Below, one piece after another: positions 12,471-23,937 of a DNA stretch of 64,000 nucleotides. This stretch comes from Diorhabda sublineata (Eukaryota; Arthropoda; Insecta; Coleoptera; Chrysomelidae): NCBI RefSeq assembly GCF_026230105.1, contig NC_079478.1, positions 16,445,653 through 16,509,652 of the forward strand. The letters run 5' to 3'. The stretch's first letter is position 1; each line of letters starts with the position of its first letter. A program made the translations under genes and the position numbers. Below the pieces are notes generated by a model. The model had not been told where the DNA came from. It was given only the letters and a program-made list of their open reading frames with translations, and ran no database searches.

Positions 12471-13180
12471 ACCTATGTCGAATCCGAAAAATCGTTCGAT
12501 GAGCGCACAAGAAAATTTAATCTGCCGAAATGAGTCCCACAGATGGGCAAACATACCAGCTTTTGAATAATTATTATAATTAAGACAAAACGAAAAACTA
12601 TCAGCAACATCTAAGATTTTCCAAAATGAGCAAATGTTTAATATTATACTATAAAATATTGAACAAAAATTGACTGAAAAAATTATTTTTTCTAAGAATA
12701 AGTGCATTTTTGGTATTAGGTTCAAAATAAGACAAAATTGCGTATTTTAAAAATTCCACAAAAATGGCTTTTAATTTAAGAATGGTTCGATTAGGTTAAG
12801 TTAGGTTAGGTTAGGCTAGGCTAGGTTAGGTAAGGTTAGGCTAGGCTAGGCTAGGCTAGGCTAGGCTAGGTTAGGTTAGGTTAGGTTAGATTAGGTTAGG
12901 TTGGGTTAGATCAGGTTAGGTTAGGTCTCCTACGACTACGACTATAATTGCATTGATGAGAAAGTATTAAATCTTTGTTACTCTGTTGTTAGCTCTTGTA
13001 TAATTTTTCTTCTTTTGTTTACAATAATAAACATTTCAAGCTAAATATAGGGATTGAAGATACCGTCTTTATACCAACGAACGTACGCTCGATTCATCCT
13101 CCTATATAATCTCTGCGCTTGAACCACTGTGCGCTCCACTCACGTGCGCTCCACTCACGTGCGCTCGATGTACGCATTCA
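12471..13180 (+). repeat. Composite repeat with TTAGG core, copy A
   Basis: A unit of about 710 bp begins with TGTCGAATCCGAAAAATCGT and continues with GAGCGCACAAGAAAATTT. An AT-rich left arm leads to a TTAGG-type array (12791-12925). A right arm follows, containing TAGGGATTGAAGATACCGTC and a short tandem of CACGTGCGCTC-containing 16-mers (about 13126-13170). The same architecture occurs in inverted orientation at 53382-54012. Both ends carry GTGCGCTC-type motifs in opposite orientation. No protein is convincing: the two arms contain similar open frames only because the DNA is homologous. Confidence 0.75.
12791..12925 (+). repeat. TTAGG / CTAGG pentanucleotide array
   Basis: About 27 consecutive 5-bp units are present, mostly TTAGG with a block of CTAGG variants in the middle and a few TAAGG, TGGG or TCAGG variants. 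TTAGG is the ancestral insect telomeric repeat. Here the array is interstitial and embedded in a dispersed repeat, so it is not a chromosome end. Confidence 0.9.
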
Positions 13181-13257
13181 TTAAATTTTGTTGACCAGTG
13201 CAATTATAAATAATAGGGGCAATGTTTAATGACACATTTATTAGTCATTACTATAGA

Positions 13258-13606
13258 AAACTCGTCTGAAATTTGTATTAAAAAAGACATAAACAATAGA
13301 GAATTGTAAGGCTGCAATGCAGTATAACCCTGAATTACACCGAACAGTAAAAGTAGAATAGAAAATCGATGTTTATAAAGAAACGATTGGAACGGTACAT
13401 TACGAAGAAAAAGTAGTATTCGATATGTTGTTGATTGTATTCGTTTCAGTACTAAATCTAATAAAATGAGAATTTACTGAACGAGATTGAAAATATTGTA
13501 ACGTTCAGTAGAGATAAATCTGAATTGGTTGAATATGGGAAACTAATACTTCCTATACATGTTGCAAATCACTCATAATTTCAACGAATTGCGATAAAAA
13601 AAATAA
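13258..13606 (+). repeat. Direct repeat, copy 1 (about 340 bp)
   Basis: This segment, from TCGTCTGAAATTTGTATTAA to ACGAATTGCGATAAAAA, is repeated with high identity at 14020-14348, about 762 bp downstream. Copy 1 carries an extra stretch of about 30 bp near 13300. The two copies bracket the N-terminal fragment of the cysteine-rich family at 13627. The arrangement suggests either a 762-bp tandem duplication or terminal direct repeats. Confidence 0.8.
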
Positions 13607-13626
13607 TTTTTTGTTACTTTGTAAAT

Positions 13627-14101
13627 ATGCCGCGAAATTGTTCTAATAACCCGGACAGTTTTTGTTACGTCTTTGGAGAATTAACTTTTACATCTCAGTG
13701 TAGAAATTTTACGACTTTAATTGAAAAGTTTCATTTAGACTATTTTCGTTTTCCCGTGAGTCACTAAGATAAATCCTGGGTTCCACGTTTATCTTGTGTT
13801 ACATGTGTGAGACTCCTATTAGGTTGGGATAAACAAGAATTTAGACATTTGTCTTTTGGTATACCAATGATTTGGACGTAGCCAAAAGATCATGTAAGTG
13901 ATTGTTATATTTGTTTGATTCAAACAAAAGGCGTCACAACCAAGTTCAAACACACTGTCCAATACCCAAATTTATCATCGGCAATCCTAGATAGTGCCGA
14001 ACTGTCTGTGCCAACGAAAAAATCGTCTGAAATTTGTATTAAAAAAGTCATTAAAGACTTAAATAAGAAAAATAGAGAACACCGAATAGTAAAAAAAAAA
14101 T
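13627..14101 (+). pseudogene. N-terminal fragment of the unclassified cysteine-rich repetitive family
   Basis: An ATG at 13627 opens MPRNCSNNPDSFCYVFGELT. A CRNFTTLIEK segment follows, then after a stop DKSWVPRLSCVTCVRLLLGW, FGIPMIWT, and DCYICLIQTKGVTTKFKHTV with QYPNLSSAILDSAEL. This is the N-terminal zinc-ribbon-like part of the same protein seen at 10866-12310, 29835-30090 and 35930-37590. Expected family cysteines are present except that the first C-x-x-C is broken (CYVF for CYIC). The frame then runs straight into direct repeat copy 2, so the rest of the protein is absent. Non-functional. Confidence 0.65.
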
Positions 14102-14348
14102 AGAAAATCGATGTTTATAAAGAAACGATTGGAACGGTACATTACGAAGTAAAATTAGTATTCGATATGTTGTTGATTGTATTCGTTCCAGCACTAAATC
14201 TAATAAAATGAGAATTTACTGAACGAGAATGAAAATATTGTAACGTATCAGTAGAGATAAATCTGAATTGGTTGAATATGGAAAACTAATACTTCCTATA
14301 TAGATTGCAAATCACTTATAATTACAACGAATTGCGATAAAAATATAA
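14020..14348 (+). repeat. Direct repeat, copy 2
   Basis: Second copy of the segment at 13258-13606, in the same orientation and with only scattered substitutions. It starts inside the open frame that continues from the cysteine-rich fragment, so the junction was made after that fragment existed. Confidence 0.8.
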
Positions 14349-14349
14349 T

Positions 14350-15060
14350 GTATTAGAATTTTTCAGAAAACTATGATCGGGAATCCGATCATGAGCTGTT
14401 CGTAAACTAACCCGGATCACGTTCATTGTTCTTCGTAAACTGATTAAGTTGGTGGTAGTCATATGATGGATCCTTTTTAGTAGTAGACCAGTGGGTGAAT
14501 GATATCAATTGACAGTTATTTTCAATTGTTGATGGTTTCTTAATAATAAAACTTATTTATAACTCTCAAATCGCTGTCTACTAATAATTCTCATGTGTAG
14601 CGTAATTGGTTACTAAGGTTTGTGGTTTACATTTTTCGCTATTTCACTATAAAAAAGTGTATTATACAACTAAATAAATATCATGGAAGAATTAACGCTC
14701 AAACCAGTAACAAAAATCAAAAGTTCTTATAGATCAAGTTTTAAATATGAAGTTTCTACCGAAAATTCGGAAATTATGATCTAAATTCCGTTCTGGGCTA
14801 GGATCGACAATCAGCTGATAGTTGATGTACCTGAACCCGGGTTGTAGTTTCCAAAAATGTTTCATACCATCATGTGTGGAGACAAGCATTGATAATTTTG
14901 AATCCGTTTCGGCTCGCTAGAAAAACAGTAACAATTTTCAAGTTGCATTCGAGATTTTTAAGTCGATTCAGTTGAGGATGTTTTTCGGCTTCAAAAACAT
15001 ATGAAAATATACACACTTCTTCGATGAAACAAGCTATTAAAGAAGACATCTACCACAATT
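14350..15060. other. No gene recognised
   Basis: Near 14380 is a short palindromic stretch (GATCGGGAATCCGATC). An open stretch beginning ATGGAAGAATTAACGC at 14682 lacks recognisable motifs. Nothing further can be supported. Confidence 0.4.
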
Positions 15061-15065
15061 TGCTT

Positions 15066-15225
15066 TTGATTCATTTTTAGTCCTAGTACCAAGAGATTGC
15101 TGGCTCTTCCCGAAAATCATAAATGAGCTACAAAGGAAACGTTTTTACACCATTCCTGGCATTGAAAAGGCCACGGCAGAGCAGATGTTTCGGAATATGC
15201 CTTCCAGTTTACGATTTTTGTAGTT
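15066..15225 (+). mobile_element. Mariner-type transposase C-terminal relic
   Basis: The plus strand reads RDCWLFPKIINELQRKRFYT followed by IPGIEKATAEQM. This corresponds to the region just after the third catalytic Asp of mariner transposases (S-D-x-W-L-F-P-K-I-K-x-x-L-K-G-R-R-F-x-T-I-x-x-I). The aspartate-containing motif itself is degraded and the rest is not legible, so this is a short terminal fragment. Confidence 0.5.
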
Positions 15226-15229
15226 AATT

Positions 15230-16538
15230 TTGGTGTATTCTTTTTATTATTATTAACTATGCAAATTCTTCTAAGGTGATAGTAATCTTTCCATCATCAT
15301 TTGAAGTAGACGATAATGTCAAATAGTCAAAAAAAATGTATGTAAATTAAGATGTAAGTTTCCGATGTCAAAAGGTTATTTCAAATAAGTTGTCGAGAAC
15401 ATCAGTTGGAAATGTTATTATTTAACCGATTGAAGAATAAACTAAAATTCCATATTATTGTATTGTGCTATAGATAATACACTGAAACGACAGAAAGTTG
15501 ACAAAGAACTGAAAATTTAATTATTATGTTATTCGAGAAAAAGTGTATTTTATGAAGCCAATTTATTGCTGACATTGGATATGATTCAGAATAGTACCTT
15601 AATTATGACTGGAAGTGTTTAAAGACGGTGTTTTTAAAGAGTATGGTTTTAAACATGAAAAACTCAACAATATAATTCATTATTCATGTTTTATGAGTCG
15701 ATAATTTTTAAAACCAAAAAAAATATAGTAGCAAGATGTAATCGATTGGGAAAGGAAAAAATTGAAGAAAAAATACTTCATTGGCAATCTGAGGTCGAGA
15801 AGTGGAAAAGGGTGAGGTTTTAAGGGCAAAAATGATTTATATCAATTTGTAGAAAAACTAAAGTTTAGTGGAAAAAGTTAAATAGCAAATTTGTGTTTAA
15901 TGAAAAGTTCAACAAATTTTTTGTCTTATTCAATATCGAAAAAGCACGCCAATTTTGAATAAAAAATGCTTAAGTGAAATTATCGGCTTTTTTTAAAGTA
16001 GGTGCACTATTTGTTCATTGAAATCTCTACTTTTCAGTGGTGTGAAAAATATATATCACTGTAGTAAATTTTTTCAGAAAACTCTCAGGAACTTATTTAT
16101 AAAATAATTCACCGCCTTTTTGATCAAACCTCGTATATTATGGTCTGAACACAATTCGGCGTCATTACATATTGTTGTCAATTATCAAGTAATTATAATA
16201 AATAAATAGAATTAGCTTCATTCCCTGACCTTGTGAACTTTCAAATGAATACATAAATGTTTCAACCCTTAAAAATGTAAGTTTTCATATCTGCAAAATA
16301 AGCATGAAGATGTGCTATCACACCCTCTTTAAATGGCAATAACTATTCTCCAAGTAAAATTGTTAGGTTGAGAAACAAAATAAAGTCAGTAGGTACCAAG
16401 TCTGCCATGGAAAAATTACGCAATATCTTCATCAATTCAAGGAAATAACAATATGCAATTTCTATAAATTTTTTATAAAATTCTTAAAGGAAGTAAAGTG
16501 TTCGGTCACATAGAACGATATATATTTTTTTGTTACAG
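15230..16538. other. Intronic DNA upstream of the first visible NCS exon; no gene recognised
   Basis: AT-rich non-coding DNA ending in the polypyrimidine tract and TTACAG acceptor at 16533-16538. I looked for the missing NCS N-terminal exon (Met-Gly start, W-Y/H-K-G-F before the splice) here and further upstream and did not find it. Confidence 0.5.
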
Positions 16539-16682
16539 CAAGACTGTCCTAATGGCCGCCTTACACCAGCCAAATTCGTAGACATGTATAAGATGTTCTT
16601 CCCATCAGGTAACGCAGAAGAATTCTGCGACCACGTTTTCAGAACTTTCGACATGGATAAAAATGGATATATAGATTTTAAG
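16539..16682 (+). CDS. Neuronal calcium sensor (NCS/recoverin family), internal exon: EF1 and most of EF2
   Basis: This 144-bp, phase-0 exon encodes 48 residues, from QDCPNGRLTPAKF to GYIDFK. NCS proteins are small EF-hand switches that bind calcium and regulate membrane targets such as kinases, cyclases or channels. The D-C-P-N-G sequence in the first EF-hand is the family hallmark that disables calcium binding there. The EF2 loop begins D-M-D-K-N-G-Y-I-D-F-K and gets its final Glu from the next exon, so the loop is split by the intron. The exon is flanked by TTTTTTTGTTACAG and a GTAAGA donor. Missing residues before it (about 40 in family members) would carry the myristoylated start. The paralogue is not certain; it is less like frequenin or neurocalcin than like an insect-specific member I recall as CG7646-type. 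Confidence 0.93.
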
Positions 16683-17227
16683 GTAAGATCACACGTTAGG
16701 CTAAATTATGTCGAATACAAATCTTGATATTTTTCAATTATATTAGTTAATTGAACTTAACTTTGGTTCTTACCAAGTTTAAATATTGAAAATTAATCTG
16801 TTTCCAAGTTAATAAATTATGCCTCAATTAATCTTTATTTTTAGGGAACAATACTAAATCGTCAGCAAAAACACATTCATAAATTACAACTATTTCTATA
16901 TTTCTGTATCCTACTTGTATCTGTTTCACTTTTATTTTCACTTTTTTTAATCTTTGTCGTGAAACCTTCGGTTTGGTTATCATTTTTCTTCACTTCACAA
17001 TAATTCTATGTTCCTTTTTCCCTACGGTTACCATCTCCTCAATCCTCAAAATTCTTTCTTTGAATTTCAAGTTTCTTAGTGCTGCCATCTTATTTCGTTG
17101 ATATTATCTTTATTTTTGTTCCTTTAGTCTTTAGGTTTATTTTAGTAAATCTTTGTTCCACCATCTCGTTACTATGTTATTGCCACCAATTCTGCTAATG
17201 CCCCACACTCTCATGTCCTTAGTATTA

Positions 17228-18268
17228 CGAGGATGTATTGATACCTAGTTAGCCTAGACCAGTTCCATGCATAAACAAAATATTGCGTTACTATAGCAAC
17301 GAACAATAACTTATTAGAAGTGTCAGTGTAAAGTTTGACGTCAAAAAAGTAAACCAGAGTTACACAATAAATTAAAAGAAAAAAGATGTCCACCGATATT
17401 GGCGTATCGAGCCATCATCAAATACTTGTATTTAAAAGGGTTAAGAGGTAAGCAGATTTACGAAGATATGCTCAATACCCTTGGTGATCAATGTTCTTCG
17501 TAAGCGACCGTGAAAAATTGGACTGCAAGTTGCAAAAGAGATAAATTTTCCATTGAAGATGATGAGCGATTGGGAAGGCCAGTTTCATCATATTGTTCAC
17601 GTCAATTTGGACATGAGAAAAATTGCTGCAAAATGGATACCCAAATGTTGACCAAAAGCGTGCAAGGGTAGAAGCATCGCGTTAGATTTGAAAACGATGT
17701 AGATCTCTTAAACCGAAATGTTATTATGGATGAGACTTGGATACATTTCTACGATCCAGAAAAAAAGCAACAATCGATGGAATGGTGACACTCTGGTTCT
17801 CCAAGACCAAGAAGTTTCGTGTCCAAAAATCTGCTATGGGTCGCCATGGAGTAATCATGATTGATTTTTTGGATAAGGGCAGAACAGTAACTGGAGATTT
17901 CTATTCGACATTACTGACCACTCTACAGGAAAAAAATTTAAGAGAAAAGACGCGGAAAGCTATCCAAAGTTGTTTTGTTTTTGCAGGACAACGTCCCTGC
18001 ACACAAATCTCATGTTGCTACGCACGCCAAAAATTCGTGATTTAGGGTTTGAATTACTAGAATACCCCCCTTATTCACCAGATTTGGCTCCGTCCGACTA
18101 TCATCTCTGTCCTCAATTGAAAAAAAGTTAAAACGTCGTAAATTTTCTTGTAACGAGGAGATAATAAAAGCTGTGGAGCTCTGGTTTGCAGAGCAAGAAG
18201 AAACATTTTTTTAAAGGCCTAGAGATGTTGCAGGTTATTTTGACATTGAAATTTTTCAATATATCGTA
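17228..18268 (+). mobile_element. Mariner (DD34D-type) relic, copy 1
   Basis: It starts after a TA with CGAGGATGTATTGATACC, which matches the inverted right end of copy 2 (26690-26714). With frameshifts it reads YRAIIKYLYLKGLRGKQIYE (HTH), MDETWIHFYDPEKKQQ (first Asp), VIMIDFLDKGRTVTGDFYST, LQDNVPAHKSHVA (second Asp) and YPPYSPDLAPSDYHLCPQLK (third Asp). The motifs are those of mariner transposases. Stops and at least three frameshifts inactivate it. Near the right end two segments present in copy 2 are deleted and the terminal repeat is eroded. Confidence 0.88.
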
Positions 18269-18274
18269 TATCTC

Positions 18275-19845
18275 AAGTTTACTCCACATATCTTCCATTA
18301 TACACTTTTATCTGAACTTGCGCATCATTTCCATTTCTTTTTTGATACATTCTTTGAAATTTTCAGCAGCTTCCTTCTCCCTTAACTTATGATTAGATGC
18401 TGTGAATCCTTATGTTGATAAAATATATTAGTTACTATTATCACTATTTATCAACATCACTCCACTGTTATTTCTTTCCTTTTCTCCATATATACCAAAA
18501 TATTTATTTTGGCGTAGGAATAATTCTTATGACAGAAGTGAGGCTTTTTAAAATAAAGAAGAATATTATTAACAAAGAATACATTTCAAGTAAGCGTTTT
18601 AGGTTTGCGAGGGATTTCATGTGTTTAAATGCTTAAAATTGCGTGTTCACAATGAAGTAAAGGAAAGTAAAGATATGTATTGAAAATATGTAATCCCTTT
18701 GTAGTTAAAATGTTAAGACCCAGATACGCGTAAAAATTCTATAACATTTCGCTGTTATTATACAGCCGGAAATAGAGCGAGTTTGACATTTCTCATTTCT
18801 TTATTCTTCCTTTTACCATGGGTCTAAATAATTTGCGGCAAAGTTTCTAAAGCCAAGGGGGAGCGATTGACATACAATACATTTCCGTCTTTTCAGTCCT
18901 TTTTCGTTTAATCCAAACAAATTTCGTTCGAAGTAAGAGCTATTGTAAAAATCAAATTGTGTTCGTTGCCGTTTGGGTAAAACTTTGTAAGAGAATTAAT
19001 ATATTTTTTACAAGTGACAAACATGAATGAACTAAATGACGTAGCTAATTCAAATAGCTTGAAAGTATTATTTCGACATTTAAAAATGGAAGTAACAAAG
19101 GAAATGATTATTTCTGTAATTTTGTATCATTACTTTCCATCAATTTTTCTTTTTCCTTTGATATAATTTTTAAGTTTGTTTCTATTTAAGTAGCATTCCG
19201 CGCAATTCCGTATCATAACTAACACGAAGTATATTAACGAGAGTTATAAACAGATAAAGTGAATTAGGAAATGGGAACCGATTACAGATTAACAGCGTTA
19301 ATTATTCTAGGTATTTGTGCGTGATTGACACTTACACACGACAATTAAAATACATTCTGGATAAAATGATGTTCGTACTCATAATCATTTCGATTACTTC
19401 AGTCGCACAAAGTTTTTAAAAGAAAAACTAAACCCAGCAAAGTTTGATATTCGATCAGAAAGAAGTAATAACGTTACTGAATATATAAAATAACAAAACT
19501 CATGTTTTTCGAATTTTGTGTTTTTATATTAATGAACAGATAAGTCAAATAACAAAATAAAAACCAGTAATCATTGATATAAACACATTTCTAAAATTTA
19601 GACAAGAAATGTGTGATGTAAGCAGATAGAGGATAGACTAGATAAAGGAGATTGGAAGTAACAAAGGAAAATTCTATTCAAGAAGAAATAGAACGATTAA
19701 TAGAAGGCAAAAAAGAATGAAAAAGTTATGTATAATAGCAATACGAACCAGAATCCTCGACCGACAATATTAATGATATTGATAAATAATTAATTTCTCC
19801 CTACTTTTGCCAATAAAAAACATTTCCTCAGTCTAGTATAGAGGT
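18275..19845. other. No gene recognised
   Basis: AT-rich intronic DNA. Open frames at 18186-18392 and 18412-18636 (+) have no recognisable motif. Confidence 0.4.
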
Positions 19846-21180
19846 GTCAAACTCAATTTTGCTGAAGGCCATGTATTAAATTTTGATTTCGTAAGTGGGC
19901 CAGATTGAAAATAATAGAAATTATCTGAATTATAACATTTTATTTATTAAATTATACAAGTATATACTATACGGTTGTTAAAAATTATATCAAAGTTATA
20001 AAAGATGGTAGGTAATCATGTTGAGCTCGAGGATACAGATACCTGACTTCGCTTGTTTATGACAAGCTCATTGATGTCAGGTATCATATTTTAAGAATTG
20101 ATTGGAGATGTCTTGTGCGATGTTTGTTCTTATTTATTTTCATGACGGAAAACATCTGCTCACATAAATAGGAGCTACCAAACATGCAGAAAATGCGTGC
20201 TCCAAGCTTTTTTAATACCGGGTAATTATCCAAACTCTTGAAATAATGTGTATAAAATGTAAGAGCGTTAATTTCATTAAATTTTCCTTTCAAAATACTG
20301 TTCGTTTGAAGATCTATCAACTCCATTTGCAAATGAACTAGTGCCTGTGAAGCTTCAATGGATTGTGTCAAATTGGGAATTCCATTTCATTAATTTTGTA
20401 AAAGTCTTCAAAACGATTGTTGAATCTGTTTGGTTCACTGTGCCAAATGATTTTAAATGAGGGAAATGGTCCAAAGATTGATTTTCTACTTGATTTTCCC
20501 ATAGTCTCTACTTTATTTCAAAGGCTTGAATATATGAATACATTTGAGTGACAATCAGTTTTTTACCCTGTAACTTTGTATTCAGATTAGTCAAGTGTTT
20601 ATTCATATCTATCAAAAGGTACAATCAATCCACCAGTCATTGTCAAAAAATCTTTCTCAAACAACTCCTCGACTGAGCCAACAAAGATCGTCCAAATCTT
20701 GTAAAAATTGCCTGAACTATCGATGATTTCGTCCTCTGCTCCTTATAAAATTTACAATTTTAATTAAAGATTGCATGGCAAGGTCCGTTTTTATATGTTT
20801 GGATGCCAATGATTCCTGATGAATTATATAGTGAAATCCCACAAAATTCCTGATGTTTTCTGTTTGCCAGCCATGACAGGAGCGCCATCCGTAGTTGTAT
20901 TGCTTCGTATATTCCAGTCGAGTTCAAATTCTGCTATCAAATGCTCATTCGCAGAATTAATATCATTTACTGTTGTAGTACCTGTCAATGGAACGCACTT
21001 TAGTAGTTCTTGAGTTATTTCAAAGTTACTGTTAATGCCTCGTGTAAAAACAGCAAGTTAAGCTATATCAACAGTATCGGTACTCTCGTCAACAGCCAGT
21101 GAAAAGTTTGTAAATTCCTTCATTTTCTCTTTCAACAGTAAGGTCACTGGTCAACTCTTCTGGAAATAGCAGGATGGTCC
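19846..21180 (-). mobile_element. hAT-superfamily transposase relic (GTF2IRD2/ZBED-like), minus strand
   Basis: The left boundary carries AGGTGTCAAACTCAATTTTG and a GGCCA...GGGCCAGATTG stretch typical of Charlie-like hAT ends. The minus strand reads MKEFTNFSLAVDESTD (the hAT D-E-S-T-D motif, near 21120), then VFTRGINSNFEITQELL, TTDGAPVMAGK (the T-D-G-A-x-A/V-M motif, about 20895), and at the end (20371-20084) LGARIFCMFGSSYLCEQMFS followed by NKNKHRTR, the hAT dimerisation region. Stops and frameshifts break it between these blocks. The right terminus and 8-bp duplication were not located. Confidence 0.8.
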
Positions 21181-21294
21181 CAGAAGTACGTGGCCTGATC
21201 TAAAAATGGTTTAAAGAAGTTTAAAGTTTAAAGAAGCCACGTTGTTTAGTATTTGTTTGTCAGCCAACAATAGTGAATATTTTCAGTGAATTTG

Positions 21295-21662
21295 TAAACA
21301 TGGAAAAATTGGTCATGTTCATTTGATACTTTTATTTGAAAGGCCTCAGCCCAACCAATATAAGAGCTGAACTAGATTCTACTCTGAGTGAGACTGCTCC
21401 TTCGTTATCAACAGTAAAATATTTGGTGGTAGAGCAGGCAGTGGTGGCCAAATGAGGTGACGACTCCAGAAATAAAGCCGAATTTTTGCGCTTTTTCATA
21501 ACCATGGATGAAACGTGGGTCCATCACTTCACTCCCGAAACAAAAGAAAAATCAAACCAATAGACTGAAAAAGGAGAACTGGCTACAGAGAAGGCAAAGA
21601 CCGTTTCATTTGCAGGAAAGATCATGGCGTCGATTTTTTGGGATGTGTATGGGATAAACAAT
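21295..21662 (+). mobile_element. Mariner relic of a second subfamily
   Basis: The plus strand reads a degraded N-terminus with LILYLKGLSPTNIRAELDST and SLSTVKY. After an internal deletion come NKAEFLRFFITMDETWVHHF and TPETKEKSN (first catalytic Asp), then KAKTVSFAGKIMASIFWD. The H-H-F-T-P-E-T-K-E wording differs from the other mariners in the window (HFYDPEKKQ), so this is a separate lineage. The second and third Asp regions are absent. Confidence 0.8.
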
Positions 21663-21664
21663 GG

Positions 21665-23826
21665 TTTTTAAGACTTTTTTGTTCGTAACAGACATAATGA
21701 ATCATTTTAATGATTTCAACATACGACTCCAAGGAAGTAACAGCACAATTTTGAAAATGTTTGAGGAATGGAAGAGTTTTACTTCAAAATTGATATTATT
21801 TGAAACTGACATAAAACCTAATAAATTTCATTTTTTTTCCTTGTTAAAAGGAAGGAACGATAGTTACATTTCGGTCATTATCAGTGAATAGGAAAGTCAG
21901 TTTCAAAGTCTTAAGAAACATGGAGGAATGTTTACATTTATAATAAAGCCCGATGAAATGATAGAAAATATTATAAATTTGCAGTATTTTGAATATCTAA
22001 GCATTGACAATTTTAGTTTAGAAATGATTGATTCTAAAAGTTCAACATTCGGGTTCACTTATAAATATTTTCACAATTGAAATTTATTCTAAGTAAAAAC
22101 AAGAGCTGGTTAACTATTGAAAATTCAGATGTTTGTGTTCGACTTAAAATGACTAACTATAATCCAGAGTTGACTAAAGTTACGTCAAAAATTCAACATC
22201 AGGTGAGCCATTGATATCGAAGAGACAGTTTATAAAAGTTATTTAACTATGTTTGTAATTATTTTCCTAATAAATTATATTTTATTATTTACTAAAATGC
22301 TGTTCGTATACGAAAATATCTATGGCCCAAACGTATCCTTAATACTCGCATTTTGGTTGATTTTGACCCGCAGCCAAAAAAGGTTACCGACCACTAATAT
22401 AGAGGCTATAACCCTGTCAGCCATTTTGTTGTATCTTGCTAGTTTCGGACGGGTTTCGTCAGAAACAGTACACTGCTGTTTTGATTCAGGTGTGTAATAG
22501 TGTATCCAGGTTCCTTTAATACTTACATATCCAAATTATTTTTTCTGAACAGCCTCAAACAGTGCTTAGAATCATCAATTCGTAATTGCTTTTGTTCTTT
22601 TGTTCGAAATTGGTAAGAAGTTTCTACTATTCAAATGTTCATTTAAAACTACTCAAAGTTGTCAAGACTTCTTCCAAATTTTGATTTTGCACATGATAAA
22701 TAAATTAGTCAAGATATTCATCTCGCATCTTTCTTACTCTCATGCGCTGTCATAACCAGTGACAAGTTTAAATCCGTTGTGGCTTCTCTCTCTGCTACTA
22801 TAGCCGCGTCTGTCGTGAAACATGGAGCTTGAACAACGTATCAACGTATGAGATACCTAGACACGAAATTGAGTCAGCTGAGAACGTGAAATGACCATGA
22901 CCTCAAAATCAAATAAAAATGTGTAAAACTATGTAACTTCGGTTGCTCGCAAAGAACTATCAAGAAGTTACCTTATGGGAAAGTTGGTACTGCTCTTAAG
23001 TTACTTTTTGTTAATGGATTTTGGTGGTATCATTGAGAAATATTCCTAAGGACGGAAAACTGTATATTATAGTCGAACTTACAAATTGGTAGTGGAGACG
23101 CAGCCGAAGTAAGTCATTCGATTAGACAAGATAGTTTTTTACCAAGTATTTAGCCATCAAAATATTGAACTTATAGTTTGATAATTTTTGATATTAATTG
23201 CTGCTTTCGAAGAAGATGCACGATTTGGTACATTAGATACAGGTTACTCTAGTAGCATAACTTTGAGTACTTCACCCGTTAAAATTCTTCGCGATACGTT
23301 TATGTTGTTGTGAATAGAATCCTCGGTGATATTTGAGGATTTCATGGTAAATTCGTTGCGAATGGTAAATATGTATTAAAGTTGTTGGTGATGTTTATTC
23401 AAACTAATAAAACTGACCCAGAGACAAACTAACATGGACAAATAACGAGTTAGAATTTATGTCTACGAAACTTGGAATGGTGCTATAAATTAGTTTTGTT
23501 TAATTTATGTAAACGGAGTACATGAATAATTAATTAACGTTGAATTAACGACCAATTTAACAGTACAACGGGTACGTAATAATATGAATAGAGTAACAAC
23601 TTGAATCAAGAAATCAAAGAAGCATATAAGTGTAGTTGATAATAAAATGTAAATATCATTGATAGATTTCTATTCAAAAGATTGTTCTACCCGAAAAATA
23701 TTCTAGGATTTTTCGAACTGAACGGGATGGAACCATCAATTCAATCCTTGAACATATAGCATATTTATATTATTTTCCCAGATTTATCGTATAGCGAAGC
23801 GGCGATAAGAGCTAAGTTTATTTATA
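21665..23826. other. No gene recognised
   Basis: AT-rich intronic DNA with no coding motif I can identify. Open frames at 21661-21891 and 22249-22497 (+) are unremarkable. Confidence 0.4.
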
Positions 23827-23863
23827 CAGGGTGCGGCAGCATAACTTCCTTTTTTCAAAAGTT
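23827..23863 (+). repeat. Left terminal inverted repeat of DD41D element
   Basis: A 37-bp TIR; the first 29 bases are identical to the reverse complement of 25119-25147. The single mismatch is at position 30. Confidence 0.95.
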
Positions 23864-23937
23864 AATAAAACTTATTGTATGAATCAGAAAATTTTTATTC
23901 GTTTTTTATAATACAGGCACATACATAAAGTTTTGTT

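Noticed and set aside
12456..12725. 89-codon open frame (-) in composite repeat A, with a similar frame at 53727-53945 (+) in copy B
   Set aside because: The similarity follows from DNA homology of the two repeat copies. Composition is AT-driven (Phe, Ile, Ser, Asn) and the frame breaks at different points in the two copies.
12791..12925. A true telomere or chromosome end
   Set aside because: The array is short, variant-rich, interstitial, and part of a dispersed unit found twice in the window.
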